From: CAG-698 sp964385755
GTDB taxonomy: Bacteria > Bacillota_I > Bacilli_A > ML615J-28 > CAG-698
DNA: 29,768 nt
Assembly (NCBI GenBank): GCA_964385755.1
Contig: CAYLPZ010000021.1
Location: forward strand, 1 to 29,768
Reading direction: 5' to 3'
Part shown: positions 8,320 to 18,453 of the stretch, one piece after another
How positions within the stretch are numbered: position 1 is the first letter of the stretch
Layout: each line of letters begins with the position of its first letter
Program-made: the position numbers and the translations under genes
The notes under the pieces: generated by a model
The model's input: only the letters and a program-made list of their open reading frames with translations
Told to the model about the DNA's origin: nothing
The model's database searches: none

Positions 8320-11300
8320 ATGAAAAGAATTTTTGCAAAAAGATTTCTTACTGTTTTAGCATTCCTTTTCGCATTTGCTTTATTAATTAATGCCAATGTT
8401 GCTAAGGCTAATGCTGAAGAAACTGATGATGAAGTATCTTCATTTGTAACTTATGTTCAAGAATTATCACCTTATACTGGTGCTGGTTGGAACGATAGCT
8501 TATATTCTAATACTGCATTCTTCGAGAAATTACAAAGAGCTGTTTTAGTATATGCTTCATTATCTTCAAGCCAAATCGGAACAATCGCTGATAGTGATAT
8601 GGCTATATACAATTTCTTTGTTATTACAAAAGATTTCAAATCTCAAATTGATGTTGCTACAAAAATTAATGAATTAACTGGTAGAGTTAATGGTGTTACT
8701 GGTTTCTTACCAATCAATGCTATCGATGAAAACTATGTTTATACAGTTGAAAGTCAATATGCAGGTTTAATTAGAACTGAATATACAGACTTTGCTTCTT
8801 CTATTGCAAAGATTGAAGAAGCTAAAGCACAAGTTAATGCTTGCAAAGCTAAAAATGCTGCTGCAATCGCTGCAATTGCTGCAATCGAATACTTAAATGG
8901 TGGTGCAATGACTACTGTTGCTGGTAATGATGCTCCTGCTGCTACTTATGAAGTTGTTTATAGTTCAAAAACAACTATTGATGCTGCTACAGAAGCTTAT
9001 GCAGAAGTTGCTGTTAGAGATCAAGCTTTAATTACTAATAGTGCTAAATACTTTGCAGCTAAAGAAAAATTAGATGCTATTGAAGCTGAAATTCAAGATG
9101 TTAAAGATCAAATTGCTGAATTATGGACTGCAACAAATAATGGTACAGATAAATTCTATACAAATGCTGCTGCAATCGTTGCATTAACTGCTGATGTTCA
9201 AGCACTAAAAGATGCTCAAGATGCTGGTGCTGGTTTAAATAATGTTTATGATGCATTAACTGTAACTGAAAAAGCTAATGCTGAAACTTTAAAAACTAAA
9301 CTTGCTGAAGTTAACGCTCAAATCGCTGCAGTTGAAGCATTAATCGATGTATTAGACGGAATTGCTGATGCAGACGTTTATACAAAACTTGCTGATAGAG
9401 CACTTGCTGATAGTTCATTTGCTAAGATGAAAGATGCTAGAAATGCATTCAACGCATTACCTGTTGATGTTAAGGCTAGTTGTGTAGTTGAAGGCGTTGC
9501 AGTTAACACTGGTGCTGTTAATAACTATGCTGACTTAGTTGCATTTGAAGCTAAGTTCCAAGAAAAGATTGATGAAATCACTGAATGTGAAAGAATTATC
9601 ATGGTTGCTTACAATGCATTTATCGATGCTGAAACTTCTCCAGAAAACTTATACTTAGAAGCTAAAGTTGCTGCAGCTAATAAAGCTTACACTGATTTAT
9701 GTGCTAGTCAAAAAGCTGATGTAACAAAACTTACAGAATTAGAAAACGTTCGTGCTCAAGGTTCTGCTCTTACTGCTGCTGGAAATGAACTTGACGCTAA
9801 GATATTAAAATTATATAACTTATTAGGTGAATGTGGAATTGGTAATACAGTATATTCACAATTAGATGGTTTAAAATACAACGTATATTTAGCTAATGTT
9901 GAAAGAGAATATGCTGAAAACTTTGATACTCCTTCTAAACAAGCTTATGTTAAAGAACATGCTAAATTAGTTGAAGTTAGAAGAACAATTGATGAAAGAA
10001 ATTCTGCATTATCAGCATGGTTAGAAAAAGTTGCTGCTGCTGTTGACGCAGGTGCTGCTGTTGAAGTTGTTTATGGTGAAAATGGAAACTATGAAGCTGT
10101 TTTATCTGCTGAAGCTCAATGGGCATTATTAAATGCTGAATCTAAAGCTGCTGCTCAAGATGCTTATAGTACTTCTTATAACTATTATGTTGCTATGGTT
10201 GCAGATAAAGATGCTAAAGTTGCTGCTGCTGAAGCTGCAAAAGCTGCTATGGCTGCAATCCAAGCAATCGAAACTGCTGTTCCATCATTAGCTAATAGTA
10301 CTGATGCATTAACTCAACTTGCTGCATACAAAGCTGCTTATGAAGCTGCAAAAGCTGCTTATGATGCATTAGGTTCATTCAAACAATATGTTAATGATAA
10401 ATATGCTGCTGAAGTTACTGCATTTGAAGGCGACAAAAAAGCTGATTATGAACAAGCTAAAGTTGAATATGCAATTGTTGATGCATTAAAAGATGGTGCT
10501 GGTTCTTATAAAGCTCAATTAGTATTTGCTGATGCTCCAGTAATCGCTGCAATCGTTGTTCCAGATGGTGTTGTTGCTAGAAACGTTGAAGATGATAATG
10601 ATGATACAGTAATCAACACATTAGCTGAAGCTAAAGATGCTATAGCTGAAATCACTGCTTACTTAGATGAATTCAAAGAAGCTGTTGCTGATTTAGTTGA
10701 AGAATCTGAAGTTGCATTTGGTGAAGATACTCTTACAGTTGTTGATCTTACTGCCACAGGAAAATTAGCTCAATTAGTCGATCAATATAATGCTTTCTCT
10801 GTAGATGAAAAAGCTGTATTAACTAATGAAAAAGATGCATTAGATGATTTATATGATGCTGCATTAGCTGAAGCTGACGCATTAGAAGTTAGAATTCAAG
10901 ATGTATTAGCTGCTTCTCCTTTAACTGCTCAAGTTATTGCTGAAATGCAAGCTATTAAAGCTGTATATGATACATTACATCCTTCTCAACAAGCATTAGT
11001 TTTAAACTATAGTGATTTTGAAAGTGCTTATAGGGTTATCGTTGTTGTTAACGCATTTGAAGCTGCTGTAAATAAATTAGATGCTGAATTAGATGTTCAA
11101 TCTACACCAGAAGCTAAGACATTAATTAATGTATTACAAGTTATCTACACAATTTATGATTTAGGTAGTGTTATTTCTCCTGAAGTTAATGCAAAATATT
11201 TAGCATTAGAAGGAAAATATGCTGCTAATGAAGAAATCACTGTTAAAGAATTACAAGATTTAATTAATGAATTAGAAGATAAAGATTCTGAATTAAGTGG

Positions 11301-12189
11301 ATTAATTAATACTACTAAGACTGAACTTGAAGGTAAGATTGCTGAATTAAAGACTGAACTTGAAGGCAAGATTAACGCTGCTAAAGCTGAATTAGAAGCT
11401 AAGATTACTGCTTTACAAGCATTAGTTGACGCTGCTGCTACTGCTGATCAATTAACTGCTGCTAAAGCTGAATTACAAGCTAAACTTGATGAAGTTGCTG
11501 CTGCATATGCTGCTGCTGATGAAGCTATTAAAGATTTACTTGAAAATAAATTCGTTGATGCTAAGAACGCTGCTGCTGATAGAAGCAATGAAATTGAGGC
11601 TAAATTAAATGAACAAGTTGCTTTATTAGAAGGAAAAATTGCTGCTGCTCAAGCTGCTGCATCTTCTGAATTAAGTGCTGCAAAAACTGCTTTAGAAACT
11701 GCATTCGCTGCTGCTGATGAAGCTGTTAAAGCTGAATTAGAAGGTAAAGTTACTGCTGCAAAAGCTGACTTAGAAGCTAAACTTGCTGCTCAAAAAGCTG
11801 AATTAGAAACTAAGATCGCTGCTGCTCAAGCTGCTGCTCAAGCTGCACAAACTACTGCAGATGCTGCTGCTACAAAAGCTGAATTACAAGCTGCACAAGC
11901 TGCTTTAGAAGCTGCATTCGCTGCTGCTGATGAAGCTGTTAAAGCTGAAGTTGCTACTGCAAAAGAAGTTGCTGCTTCTGACCTTGCTGCTGCAAAAGCT
12001 GAATTAGAAGAAAAGATCGCTGCATTAGAAGAAAAAGTTGATTCAATTGAAAATAAACTTGAACAACAACAAGAACAATTAAATCAATTAGCTAATCAAT
12101 TAAATTCTAAAGCTGGAATTTGGTTTGTATGGTTAGTATTAGTACTTGCTGTTGCTGGTTGTGTTGCTGTATTTGTATTAAAAAAATAG
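8320..12189 (+). CDS. Giant Ala-rich coiled-coil surface protein, TM-anchored
   Basis: This is a predicted cell-surface stalk or adhesin-like protein of 1289 residues; its function is unknown. ATG 8320 follows AAAAAGGAG and opens a clean signal peptide (MKRIFAKRFLTVLAF...) with an AKANA cleavage site before EETDDE. In-frame upstream ATGs (8194 on) lack a ribosome site and lie in the leader. Residues about 35-950 are helical and carry a recurring motif, roughly aromatic-x-A/D-L-x3-4-K/Q-A. Examples are VYDALTVTEKA (309), AFNALPVDVKA (376), AYTDLCASQKA (456), QWALLNAESKA (600), QYNAFSVDEKA (822) and VYDTLHPSQQA (882). Residues about 990-1262 form a long Ala/Glu/Lys coiled coil, and the C-terminus is a TM helix with a KK tail. 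There is no LPXTG sorting signal. Codon use is monotonous (GCT, GAA), as expected for a highly expressed gene. Confidence 0.85.
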   Translation: MKRIFAKRFLTVLAFLFAFALLINANVAKANAEETDDEVSSFVTYVQELSPYTGAGWNDSLYSNTAFFEKLQRAVLVYASLSSSQIGTIADSDMAIYNFFVITKDFKSQIDVATKINELTGRVNGVTGFLPINAIDENYVYTVESQYAGLIRTEYTDFASSIAKIEEAKAQVNACKAKNAAAIAAIAAIEYLNGGAMTTVAGNDAPAATYEVVYSSKTTIDAATEAYAEVAVRDQALITNSAKYFAAKEKLDAIEAEIQDVKDQIAELWTATNNGTDKFYTNAAAIVALTADVQALKDAQDAGAGLNNVYDALTVTEKANAETLKTKLAEVNAQIAAVEALIDVLDGIADADVYTKLADRALADSSFAKMKDARNAFNALPVDVKASCVVEGVAVNTGAVNNYADLVAFEAKFQEKIDEITECERIIMVAYNAFIDAETSPENLYLEAKVAAANKAYTDLCASQKADVTKLTELENVRAQGSALTAAGNELDAKILKLYNLLGECGIGNTVYSQLDGLKYNVYLANVEREYAENFDTPSKQAYVKEHAKLVEVRRTIDERNSALSAWLEKVAAAVDAGAAVEVVYGENGNYEAVLSAEAQWALLNAESKAAAQDAYSTSYNYYVAMVADKDAKVAAAEAAKAAMAAIQAIETAVPSLANSTDALTQLAAYKAAYEAAKAAYDALGSFKQYVNDKYAAEVTAFEGDKKADYEQAKVEYAIVDALKDGAGSYKAQLVFADAPVIAAIVVPDGVVARNVEDDNDDTVINTLAEAKDAIAEITAYLDEFKEAVADLVEESEVAFGEDTLTVVDLTATGKLAQLVDQYNAFSVDEKAVLTNEKDALDDLYDAALAEADALEVRIQDVLAASPLTAQVIAEMQAIKAVYDTLHPSQQALVLNYSDFESAYRVIVVVNAFEAAVNKLDAELDVQSTPEAKTLINVLQVIYTIYDLGSVISPEVNAKYLALEGKYAANEEITVKELQDLINELEDKDSELSGLINTTKTELEGKIAELKTELEGKINAAKAELEAKITALQALVDAAATADQLTAAKAELQAKLDEVAAAYAAADEAIKDLLENKFVDAKNAAADRSNEIEAKLNEQVALLEGKIAAAQAAASSELSAAKTALETAFAAADEAVKAELEGKVTAAKADLEAKLAAQKAELETKIAAAQAAAQAAQTTADAAATKAELQAAQAALEAAFAAADEAVKAEVATAKEVAASDLAAAKAELEEKIAALEEKVDSIENKLEQQQEQLNQLANQLNSKAGIWFVWLVLVLAVAGCVAVFVLKK

Positions 12190-12204
12190 TTAACATAAAA
12201 TAAT

Positions 12205-12233
12205 AGGTGTTCCTTTGGGAACACCTTTTTTTT
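12205..12233 (+). terminator. Intrinsic terminator of the surface-protein gene
   Basis: AGGTGTTCC (12205-12213) pairs perfectly with GGAACACCT (12218-12226), followed by eight T. The rest of the 326-bp gap (12234-12515) is AT-rich. Apart from the promoter at 12350 I see nothing in it. Confidence 0.93.
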
Positions 12234-12349
12234 ATATAATAATACATTTTAGTTCAATCGATAATTTTTGTTTTTTTTCTTTTCTATTCATATTTCCTCC
12301 AAAAATAATATATAAAAGATATTTTATAAGCTCATATGATTTTATTGTG

Positions 12350-12379
12350 TTGCTTAATAAGCTATTTTTATGATATACT
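12350..12379 (+). promoter_or_regulatory. Probable promoter of the M16C peptidase gene
   Basis: TTGCTT (12350-12355), 18 bp, TATACT (12374-12379) with TG at 12371-12372 (extended -10). The leader would be about 130 nt. Confidence 0.55.
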
Positions 12380-12515
12380 ATTAAAAATATTTTATGTTTA
12401 AATCTACATAAGATGTAAAAAATATATTTATAAGTGCATAATATATATATTTTTTTATATTATTATTTTAATTATATTTATATTAATTATATTTATATAT
12501 AGAAAGAGAGAAAAT

Positions 12516-15428
12516 ATGATTGTTGAAAATGTAAAAAATTATTCATTAGTAGAGAAAAGAACAGTTAAAGACATCAATTCAGAAGTTTATTATTTAACAC
12601 ATAACAAAACTAAAGCGAAAGTATTATTGATTGAAAATGATGACAATAATAAAACTTTTGGTATTGGGTTTAGAACACCACCAGTTGATAATTGTGGTAC
12701 TCCGCACATAATAGAACATAGTGTATTGTGTGGTTCACGAAAGTTTAAAGCAAAAGAACCATTTGTAGAGCTTATGAAAGCATCATTAAATACTTTTCTT
12801 AATGCAATGACATATCCTGATAAAACTATTTATCCAGTGTCAAGTTGTAATGATAAAGACTTTAAAAATTTAATGGATGTATATTTGGATGCTGTATTTT
12901 TCCCAAATATTTATACAAATAAAAAAATATTTATGCAAGAAGGATGGCATTATGAACTTGATGATATCAATGATGAATTAACACTTAATGGTGTTGTATA
13001 TAATGAAATGAAAGGTGCATTTTCTTCCGCAGAATCTGTTCTATCACGTGAAGTTTTTCACTCATTATTTCCTGATACATGTTATGGATTTGAGTCTGGT
13101 GGTGATCCAGATTATATTCCTGATTTATCTTATGAAAAATTTTTAGAATTCCATTCTAAATATTACCATCCATCAAACTCTTATATTGTTTTATATGGTA
13201 ATGGTAATTGGGAAGAATTACTAAAGTTCATTGATGATGAATATCTTTCATTATTTGATTTTAAAGAAATAGATTCAAAGATAGCATATCAAGAGCCATT
13301 AGTAGGTATGAAGACAACGCATTTACAATTTCCAATTGGTGAGAATGAAACTACTGACAATAAATCACTAAGTTCAATTTCATATCCTCTTTGTGAAGTT
13401 GATGATATGCTTACTTCTTTAGCAATAGGAGTTGTATCATATTTATTATTTAATTCTCCAGGTGCTTTAGTTAAGCAAGCATTAATAGATGAAGGATTTG
13501 CGAAATCAGTTGAAACAGAAAGCAATTTTGAATTAATGAATCCTTTTTATACAATATTGTTAAAAGGTGCTGATTTATCAAAAGAAAATGAGTTAAAGCC
13601 ATTTATTGATAATAAAATAAAAGAAATTCTAGAAAAAGGATTAGATAAAAAACAAATTGAATCAACAATAAATGTAATGGAATTTAGATATCGTGAAGCA
13701 GATTTTCAAGGTTTTTCAAAAGGATTAATATATTTTATGGGTGTATTATCAACATGGTTATATGATAAGGATCCATTCTTAAAATTAGAACAATCTAGTC
13801 ACTATGAGAAATTAAAAGAATTAGCTAAAGGAAATTATTTCGAAGAATTAATTAAGAAATATTTTATTGATGCAAAAGGTTATTCTATTGTATCAATAGA
13901 ACCTAGTAAGTCATTAGGTAAAGAGAAAGAAGAAAAATTAAAAGCTAAACTATCAGAATATAGAAATAGTCTAAACACTGAAGAACTAGAAAAAATAGTA
14001 AATGAGACAAAGGAACTAAAAACATATCAAGAAACACCATCAACTCAAGAAGAAGTTGATACTATTCCAGTATTAGAAAGAAATGATTTAAAGTGTAATG
14101 TTAAAGATGTAAAAAATGAAGAAATCATGCAAGATGATATCAAAGTTCTTCATCACGATTATAATACAAATGGTATAGGTTATTTAAATATTCTATTTAA
14201 TATAAATAATATAGACACTAATTTACTTTCATATGTAAGTGTTTTAAAATTATTACTTGGAAAGATTGATACACTAGACCATTCATATCAAGAATTTGAT
14301 ATCGAAGCAAATTTGAACACAGGTGGAATAAGTGTTTCAATTGAAAATTATTATGATAGTTTTAATGATTCAAATCTTTACTTTATTTTAAGTAGTAAAT
14401 TATTATATAACAAAGCTAAAGATGCATGTAGTTTGCTTTCAGAAATAATTGCTAAAACTGTTTTTGAAGATAAAAAAAGAATAAATGAAATATTAACACG
14501 TGTTAAGATTGGATTAGAAAATAATATGGTTTATTCTGGGCATGTATTCTCTTTTAGAAAGGCCTTATCATATATTTCACAAGGAAGTTTTATATCCGAT
14601 AAAATAAGTGGTATATCATTTTATCAATCTCTAGAAGGTATTATTGAAGAATGTAATAATAACTTTGATAGTTTCAAGGAGAAGATGAAGAGTATAATGA
14701 AATACATCTTTAGAAATGATAATGTATTAATTTCTTATAATTGTGAAAAAGAAGGTTTAGGTTATCTACTAGAAAATGTTAAGATTATTAAAGAATCATT
14801 AAATAATGAAAAAATAGAATCTCCAAGTCAAACAGTTGATCTTGATATTTTAAATGAAGGATTTAAGACAAGTTCAAATGTTCAATATGTTTCAAAAGTT
14901 GGAAACTTCAAGAAACATGGTTATGAATTCTTAGGATCTTATCTAGTTTTAAAAAATATATTAAATACTGAATATTTATGGGTCCAAGGTCGTGTTTTAG
15001 GTGGTGCTTATGGTTGTCAAAGTATTATTAACAAAAATGGGGATGTTGTCTTCACATCATATCGTGACCCACATCTTAAAAATACAATTAATATTTATGA
15101 CAATATTGTTAAGTTTATTGAAGAGTTTAATGCTGATGAAAAACAAATGACCAAGTTTATAATAGGAGCAGTTGGAGAACTTGTTATGCCTATGACGCCA
15201 AGCCAAGAAGGTGAAAGAGCATTGGGATGGTATTTGAGAAAAATTACTAAAGAATCTCAAGAAAAAATAATAAATGAAGTTATAAATTGTTCAACAGATG
15301 ATATTAAAAATACTAAAGAGATGCTAGAAAAAGTATTAAGCGATAATGCAATTTGTGTTATTGGAAATGAGTCAAAGATTGAAGAAGATAAAGAAGTATT
15401 TAAAAACATCAAGTCTTTAATTAAATAA
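12516..15428 (+). CDS. M16C zinc metallopeptidase, PreP-like (presequence protease family)
   Basis: This is a large clamshell metalloprotease that degrades short unstructured peptides. Family members include mitochondrial PreP/Cym1 and bacterial insulinase-like enzymes. The inverted zinc motif HxxEH is H64-I-I-E67-H68, preceded by PPVDNCGTPHI and followed by VLCGSRKF. The third ligand is E164 in VVYNEMKGAF. The C-terminal half has the PreP hallmark RVLGGAYGCQS and then FTSYRDPHLKNT, which includes the Arg/Tyr that close on substrate. At 970 residues it has the full PreP length, with all four domains implied. There is no signal peptide, so it is cytosolic. It stands alone between a promoter and a strong terminator. 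The AGAAAGAGAG ribosome site is moderate. Confidence 0.93.
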   Translation: MIVENVKNYSLVEKRTVKDINSEVYYLTHNKTKAKVLLIENDDNNKTFGIGFRTPPVDNCGTPHIIEHSVLCGSRKFKAKEPFVELMKASLNTFLNAMTYPDKTIYPVSSCNDKDFKNLMDVYLDAVFFPNIYTNKKIFMQEGWHYELDDINDELTLNGVVYNEMKGAFSSAESVLSREVFHSLFPDTCYGFESGGDPDYIPDLSYEKFLEFHSKYYHPSNSYIVLYGNGNWEELLKFIDDEYLSLFDFKEIDSKIAYQEPLVGMKTTHLQFPIGENETTDNKSLSSISYPLCEVDDMLTSLAIGVVSYLLFNSPGALVKQALIDEGFAKSVETESNFELMNPFYTILLKGADLSKENELKPFIDNKIKEILEKGLDKKQIESTINVMEFRYREADFQGFSKGLIYFMGVLSTWLYDKDPFLKLEQSSHYEKLKELAKGNYFEELIKKYFIDAKGYSIVSIEPSKSLGKEKEEKLKAKLSEYRNSLNTEELEKIVNETKELKTYQETPSTQEEVDTIPVLERNDLKCNVKDVKNEEIMQDDIKVLHHDYNTNGIGYLNILFNINNIDTNLLSYVSVLKLLLGKIDTLDHSYQEFDIEANLNTGGISVSIENYYDSFNDSNLYFILSSKLLYNKAKDACSLLSEIIAKTVFEDKKRINEILTRVKIGLENNMVYSGHVFSFRKALSYISQGSFISDKISGISFYQSLEGIIEECNNNFDSFKEKMKSIMKYIFRNDNVLISYNCEKEGLGYLLENVKIIKESLNNEKIESPSQTVDLDILNEGFKTSSNVQYVSKVGNFKKHGYEFLGSYLVLKNILNTEYLWVQGRVLGGAYGCQSIINKNGDVVFTSYRDPHLKNTINIYDNIVKFIEEFNADEKQMTKFIIGAVGELVMPMTPSQEGERALGWYLRKITKESQEKIINEVINCSTDDIKNTKEMLEKVLSDNAICVIGNESKIEEDKEVFKNIKSLIK

Positions 15429-15435
15429 TTATAGT

Positions 15436-15472
15436 GTACAAAGTAGTTATCTACTTTGTACTTTTATTTTTT
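15436..15472 (+). terminator. Intrinsic terminator of the M16C gene
   Basis: An 11-bp perfect stem, GTACAAAGTAG/CTACTTTGTAC, with a TTAT loop and a T-rich tail. Confidence 0.93.
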
Positions 15473-15511
15473 AGTAGAAAGTGTTAAAATAAGGTATAAA
15501 AAGGAGATATT

Positions 15512-15946
15512 ATGAAGGTTGCAATATGTTTAGGAAATAGAATAAATGATGATGGTTCTTTTACTGAAATAATGGTAAAAAGATTAGAACTCGTGACGGA
15601 ACTATATGAAAGCAAAGGCTGTGATAAAATAATTTGTTCGGGTGGTGTTGCTAATCCTAAAGTAAGTTTTTCAGAAGCTGAGATGATGAAGAAATATTTG
15701 GTTAGTTTAGGTATTAATGAAAGTGATATTTACACTGAAGATAAATCAATGACAACAAAGGAAAATGCTCAATATTCAGTTCCAATAGCATTAAAATTAG
15801 GTGCTAATACAATAATAGTTGTAAGTTCATCAGAACATTTCTATAAATATTCGTATAATCCAGTTAAATATTTTTTAGAAAATATTAGAGATAAAAATAT
15901 TAAGTTAATGATATATACAGATGGTGGATATAATGAAAATGTATAA
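15512..15946 (+). CDS. YdcF/SanA-like DUF218 protein
   Basis: This is a small alpha/beta protein of the DUF218 (YdcF, ElyC, SanA) family, whose members are tied to envelope biogenesis without a settled reaction. Signatures are AICLGNRINDDG at the N-terminus, IICSGG near residue 48, then SEAEMMKKYL, TEDKSMTTKENA and VVSSSEHFYKY. At 144 residues it lacks the N-terminal membrane helices of many relatives, so it is predicted to be cytosolic. AAGGAG lies 7 nt before the ATG. It is the first gene of a tightly packed run of five ending at 19690. Confidence 0.85.
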   Translation: MKVAICLGNRINDDGSFTEIMVKRLELVTELYESKGCDKIICSGGVANPKVSFSEAEMMKKYLVSLGINESDIYTEDKSMTTKENAQYSVPIALKLGANTIIVVSSSEHFYKYSYNPVKYFLENIRDKNIKLMIYTDGGYNENV

Positions 15947-16445
15947 TAAGACTAAACTTAGAAGAGAGCATTATAATAAAGTAGATAGAATATTATTAAG
16001 GCATGTTTTTCTTAACTTAATAATCGTATTTGAAATAATTGATTTAGCGTTTATTATATTTATGATTGTTTCAAAAAGCTATTTTGTAATGGGACTATTT
16101 ATTTTACTTCTAATTTTATTTCCTTATCTAATTAAAGTTGCCTTAAAGACTAAGAATTATGAAACGGTAGAAAAGATATTTAAATATAAACATGAACTAG
16201 TATGTGAATATGTAATTAGCGAAGATAACATTACTTTTATATTATCTATTGATGGAAATAAAAAAGAAAAGAAAGAAATAGTATATACATATAAAACAAT
16301 TAAAAAAATTGTAGTATCTGACTATATTTATGTCATTACAAATAAATTAGATATAAATATTTTAGATAAAAATGGATTTAATAACTTTGATAAACTTGAA
16401 TTAAGAAATATAGTCCAAGGAAAAACAAAATATGTAGAGGAATAG
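15933..16445 (+). CDS. Two-TM membrane protein, YcxB-like
   Basis: This is a 170-residue membrane protein: a basic N-terminus, two adjacent hydrophobic helices (LNLIIVFEIIDLAFIIFMIV and YFVMGLFILLLILFPYLI), then a cytoplasmic beta-rich domain with VYTYKTIKKIVVSDYIYVIT. This layout matches YcxB-like proteins of unknown function. The match is by pattern and moderately sure. ATG 15933 has GGTGG five nt upstream. ATG 15921 in the same frame has no ribosome site. The start overlaps the end of the YdcF-like gene by 14 bp, so the two are translationally coupled. The stop is TAG, 3 bp before the next gene. Confidence 0.65.
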   Translation: MKMYNKTKLRREHYNKVDRILLRHVFLNLIIVFEIIDLAFIIFMIVSKSYFVMGLFILLLILFPYLIKVALKTKNYETVEKIFKYKHELVCEYVISEDNITFILSIDGNKKEKKEIVYTYKTIKKIVVSDYIYVITNKLDINILDKNGFNNFDKLELRNIVQGKTKYVEE

Positions 16446-16448
16446 AAA

Positions 16449-18452
16449 ATGAAGGAAATTATATCAATTATTTATGCGTTTTTGCTTTTGTTTAGCAGTA
16501 ATAAAATAAATTATAAAGAATTCTTTGAGGAAGTTAAGGAACAAATAGAAATTCCTAATGAAGTAACCGGCGACATTTATTTACCAAGTGTAATATATGT
16601 TCAAAATCAAAAGGTTGAGGTATTCTATAAAACAAGTGATTATCATATTTTGCCTACTGGTGAAGTGATTAGGGATGAAAATGATGCTTATGTAGATATT
16701 TATGTGTTTTTACAAGTCTCAGAAGTTACACATTATAGTAAACTAAAAACTGTAAAGGTTTTAAAAGATGAAAATATAAACACTATTAAATATAATATAA
16801 TACAAGATTTAGATGAACTTTATCCAAATTATCTAGTAGAGTTTTTTGTAGAAGGAGTGGACAGGGAAAACTTTACTTGGAAAAGCACTAATACTGATGT
16901 ATTGGAAGTTGATGAAGAGTACATAGGAGTATGTAAAAAAGCTGGAATTACAACTATTGAAATATATGATAAAAATAACATTTTAGTTGGGATAAAAGAA
17001 GTAGAAGTAAGAAATGAAATTCCACATTTAAAATGTGATGATAAAAAAATTATTGTTGGTGATAGTTTTGAAATTTATAGTTATGAATATAAAAATATGA
17101 GTTTGTTTAACATTGAATATGATAGTAACTATTTAAGATATGAAAATGGTTTATTTACATCGCTAAAGGCCGGAAAAACAACTCTTACATATACTCTTAT
17201 AAGCGATAAAAGAGCTACAAATACTATAGAAATTGAAATATTTGATAAATATCCTGTAATAAAAACTAATGGTACCACAGTGACTATTGGTGAAAAGTTG
17301 AAAATTAGCGTACTAAATTATGATTATCAAGATTATGTTATTTCAATTGACAAAGAAGATTTGGCTTATTTACAAGATGATGTAATAATATTTACACAAG
17401 TAGGTGTTGTTGAAGTAAAAGTTATACTAAAGAATGATAGAAATATCTATTCTAGTTTACAAATTACTTGTGATCCTGTTGTTCCAAGTATTGCTTTAGC
17501 TAATCCAGTTATTGTGGTTGGTCAAAGTACCAAAGCATTTATTGTAAATTTAGAAGAACTTATCTCGATGAATATAGAAGATTATGAAGTTACATCTCTA
17601 TGTAATGATATTGCAAAGGTTAATCAAGGAATAATAACTGCAGTTTCTCCGGGTTGTTGTGAAATAAAAGTAACTAATATAAATAATCCAAATGTCACTA
17701 GCGTAACTTTATTAGAAGTACAAGAAAAATGGAATAGTAGTAGTGAAGTAAGTAGCGGTAAGCTTGTTGTATATTTAGAAGATAATAAATTCACATATAT
17801 GATTGGAGAAAAAATCAAAATAAATGTTGATGGTATGCTTAAAGCAGAAAATTTTAAATTTGTTACTCAAGATCAATCTAGTTTATGCCCATTAGAAGAT
17901 GGATACGTAATTCCTAAGAAGGAAGGGATTGTTACTTTATACGTATATCTAAAAAGTAACCTTGCGGTTAGAGGTAGTGTTACGCTAGAAGTTAGAGGAC
18001 AATTAGATGTAGATTATGCACAGAGACTTGTAGAGGTTGCTGAAACGCAACTTGGATATCGTGAAGACAGTAATGGAGAAACAAAGTATGGTAAATGGTA
18101 TGGTATTCCAGATGGTGCTTGGTGTGCGATGTTTGTTACATGGTGTGCACATAATTCAGGTATTGATACAACAGTTATTCCATTCTATTGTGGATGTAGT
18201 GCCGGATGGCAATGGTTTAAAGATCAAGGTAGAGCAGGTATTAAAGGGGAATATATACCAAAAAAAGGAGATATAATTTTCTTCTTAAGTAATGGTGCAA
18301 GTCATACAGGGATTGTAACAGATTGTGATGGAAACACTGTTTATACTATTGAAGGTAATACATCAAATATGTGTGCAAGAAGAAGTTATCCACTTACATA
18401 TAGTACAATAACTGGTTATGGAATCCCAAATTATGGTTTAATGGAGGAATAA
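16449..18452 (+). CDS. Secreted wall hydrolase: Ig-like domains plus C-terminal CHAP
   Basis: This is a predicted peptidoglycan amidase or endopeptidase, 667 residues. A short hydrophobic N-terminus (IISIIYAFLLLFS) should direct export. It lacks a clear cleavage site and may stay as an anchor. About four or five beta-sandwich segments follow (residues about 120-525), recalling bacterial Ig-like (Big_2) domains: TWKSTNTDVLEVD...GITTIEI, then further copies each with GI/GKTTLTY-like ends. Residues about 530-667 form the CHAP domain: catalytic C559 in AWCAMFVTWC, H619 in SHTGIV, and E635/N637 in IEGNTSN. The domain is intact. The gene starts 3 bp after the membrane protein and ends 1 bp before the phosphodiesterase gene. 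Confidence 0.88.
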   Translation: MKEIISIIYAFLLLFSSNKINYKEFFEEVKEQIEIPNEVTGDIYLPSVIYVQNQKVEVFYKTSDYHILPTGEVIRDENDAYVDIYVFLQVSEVTHYSKLKTVKVLKDENINTIKYNIIQDLDELYPNYLVEFFVEGVDRENFTWKSTNTDVLEVDEEYIGVCKKAGITTIEIYDKNNILVGIKEVEVRNEIPHLKCDDKKIIVGDSFEIYSYEYKNMSLFNIEYDSNYLRYENGLFTSLKAGKTTLTYTLISDKRATNTIEIEIFDKYPVIKTNGTTVTIGEKLKISVLNYDYQDYVISIDKEDLAYLQDDVIIFTQVGVVEVKVILKNDRNIYSSLQITCDPVVPSIALANPVIVVGQSTKAFIVNLEELISMNIEDYEVTSLCNDIAKVNQGIITAVSPGCCEIKVTNINNPNVTSVTLLEVQEKWNSSSEVSSGKLVVYLEDNKFTYMIGEKIKINVDGMLKAENFKFVTQDQSSLCPLEDGYVIPKKEGIVTLYVYLKSNLAVRGSVTLEVRGQLDVDYAQRLVEVAETQLGYREDSNGETKYGKWYGIPDGAWCAMFVTWCAHNSGIDTTVIPFYCGCSAGWQWFKDQGRAGIKGEYIPKKGDIIFFLSNGASHTGIVTDCDGNTVYTIEGNTSNMCARRSYPLTYSTITGYGIPNYGLMEE

Positions 18453-18453
18453 A

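Noticed and set aside
18037..18276. 79-residue + strand frame inside the CHAP domain
   Set aside because: The catalytic CHAP motifs are in the other frame. This is a shadow frame.
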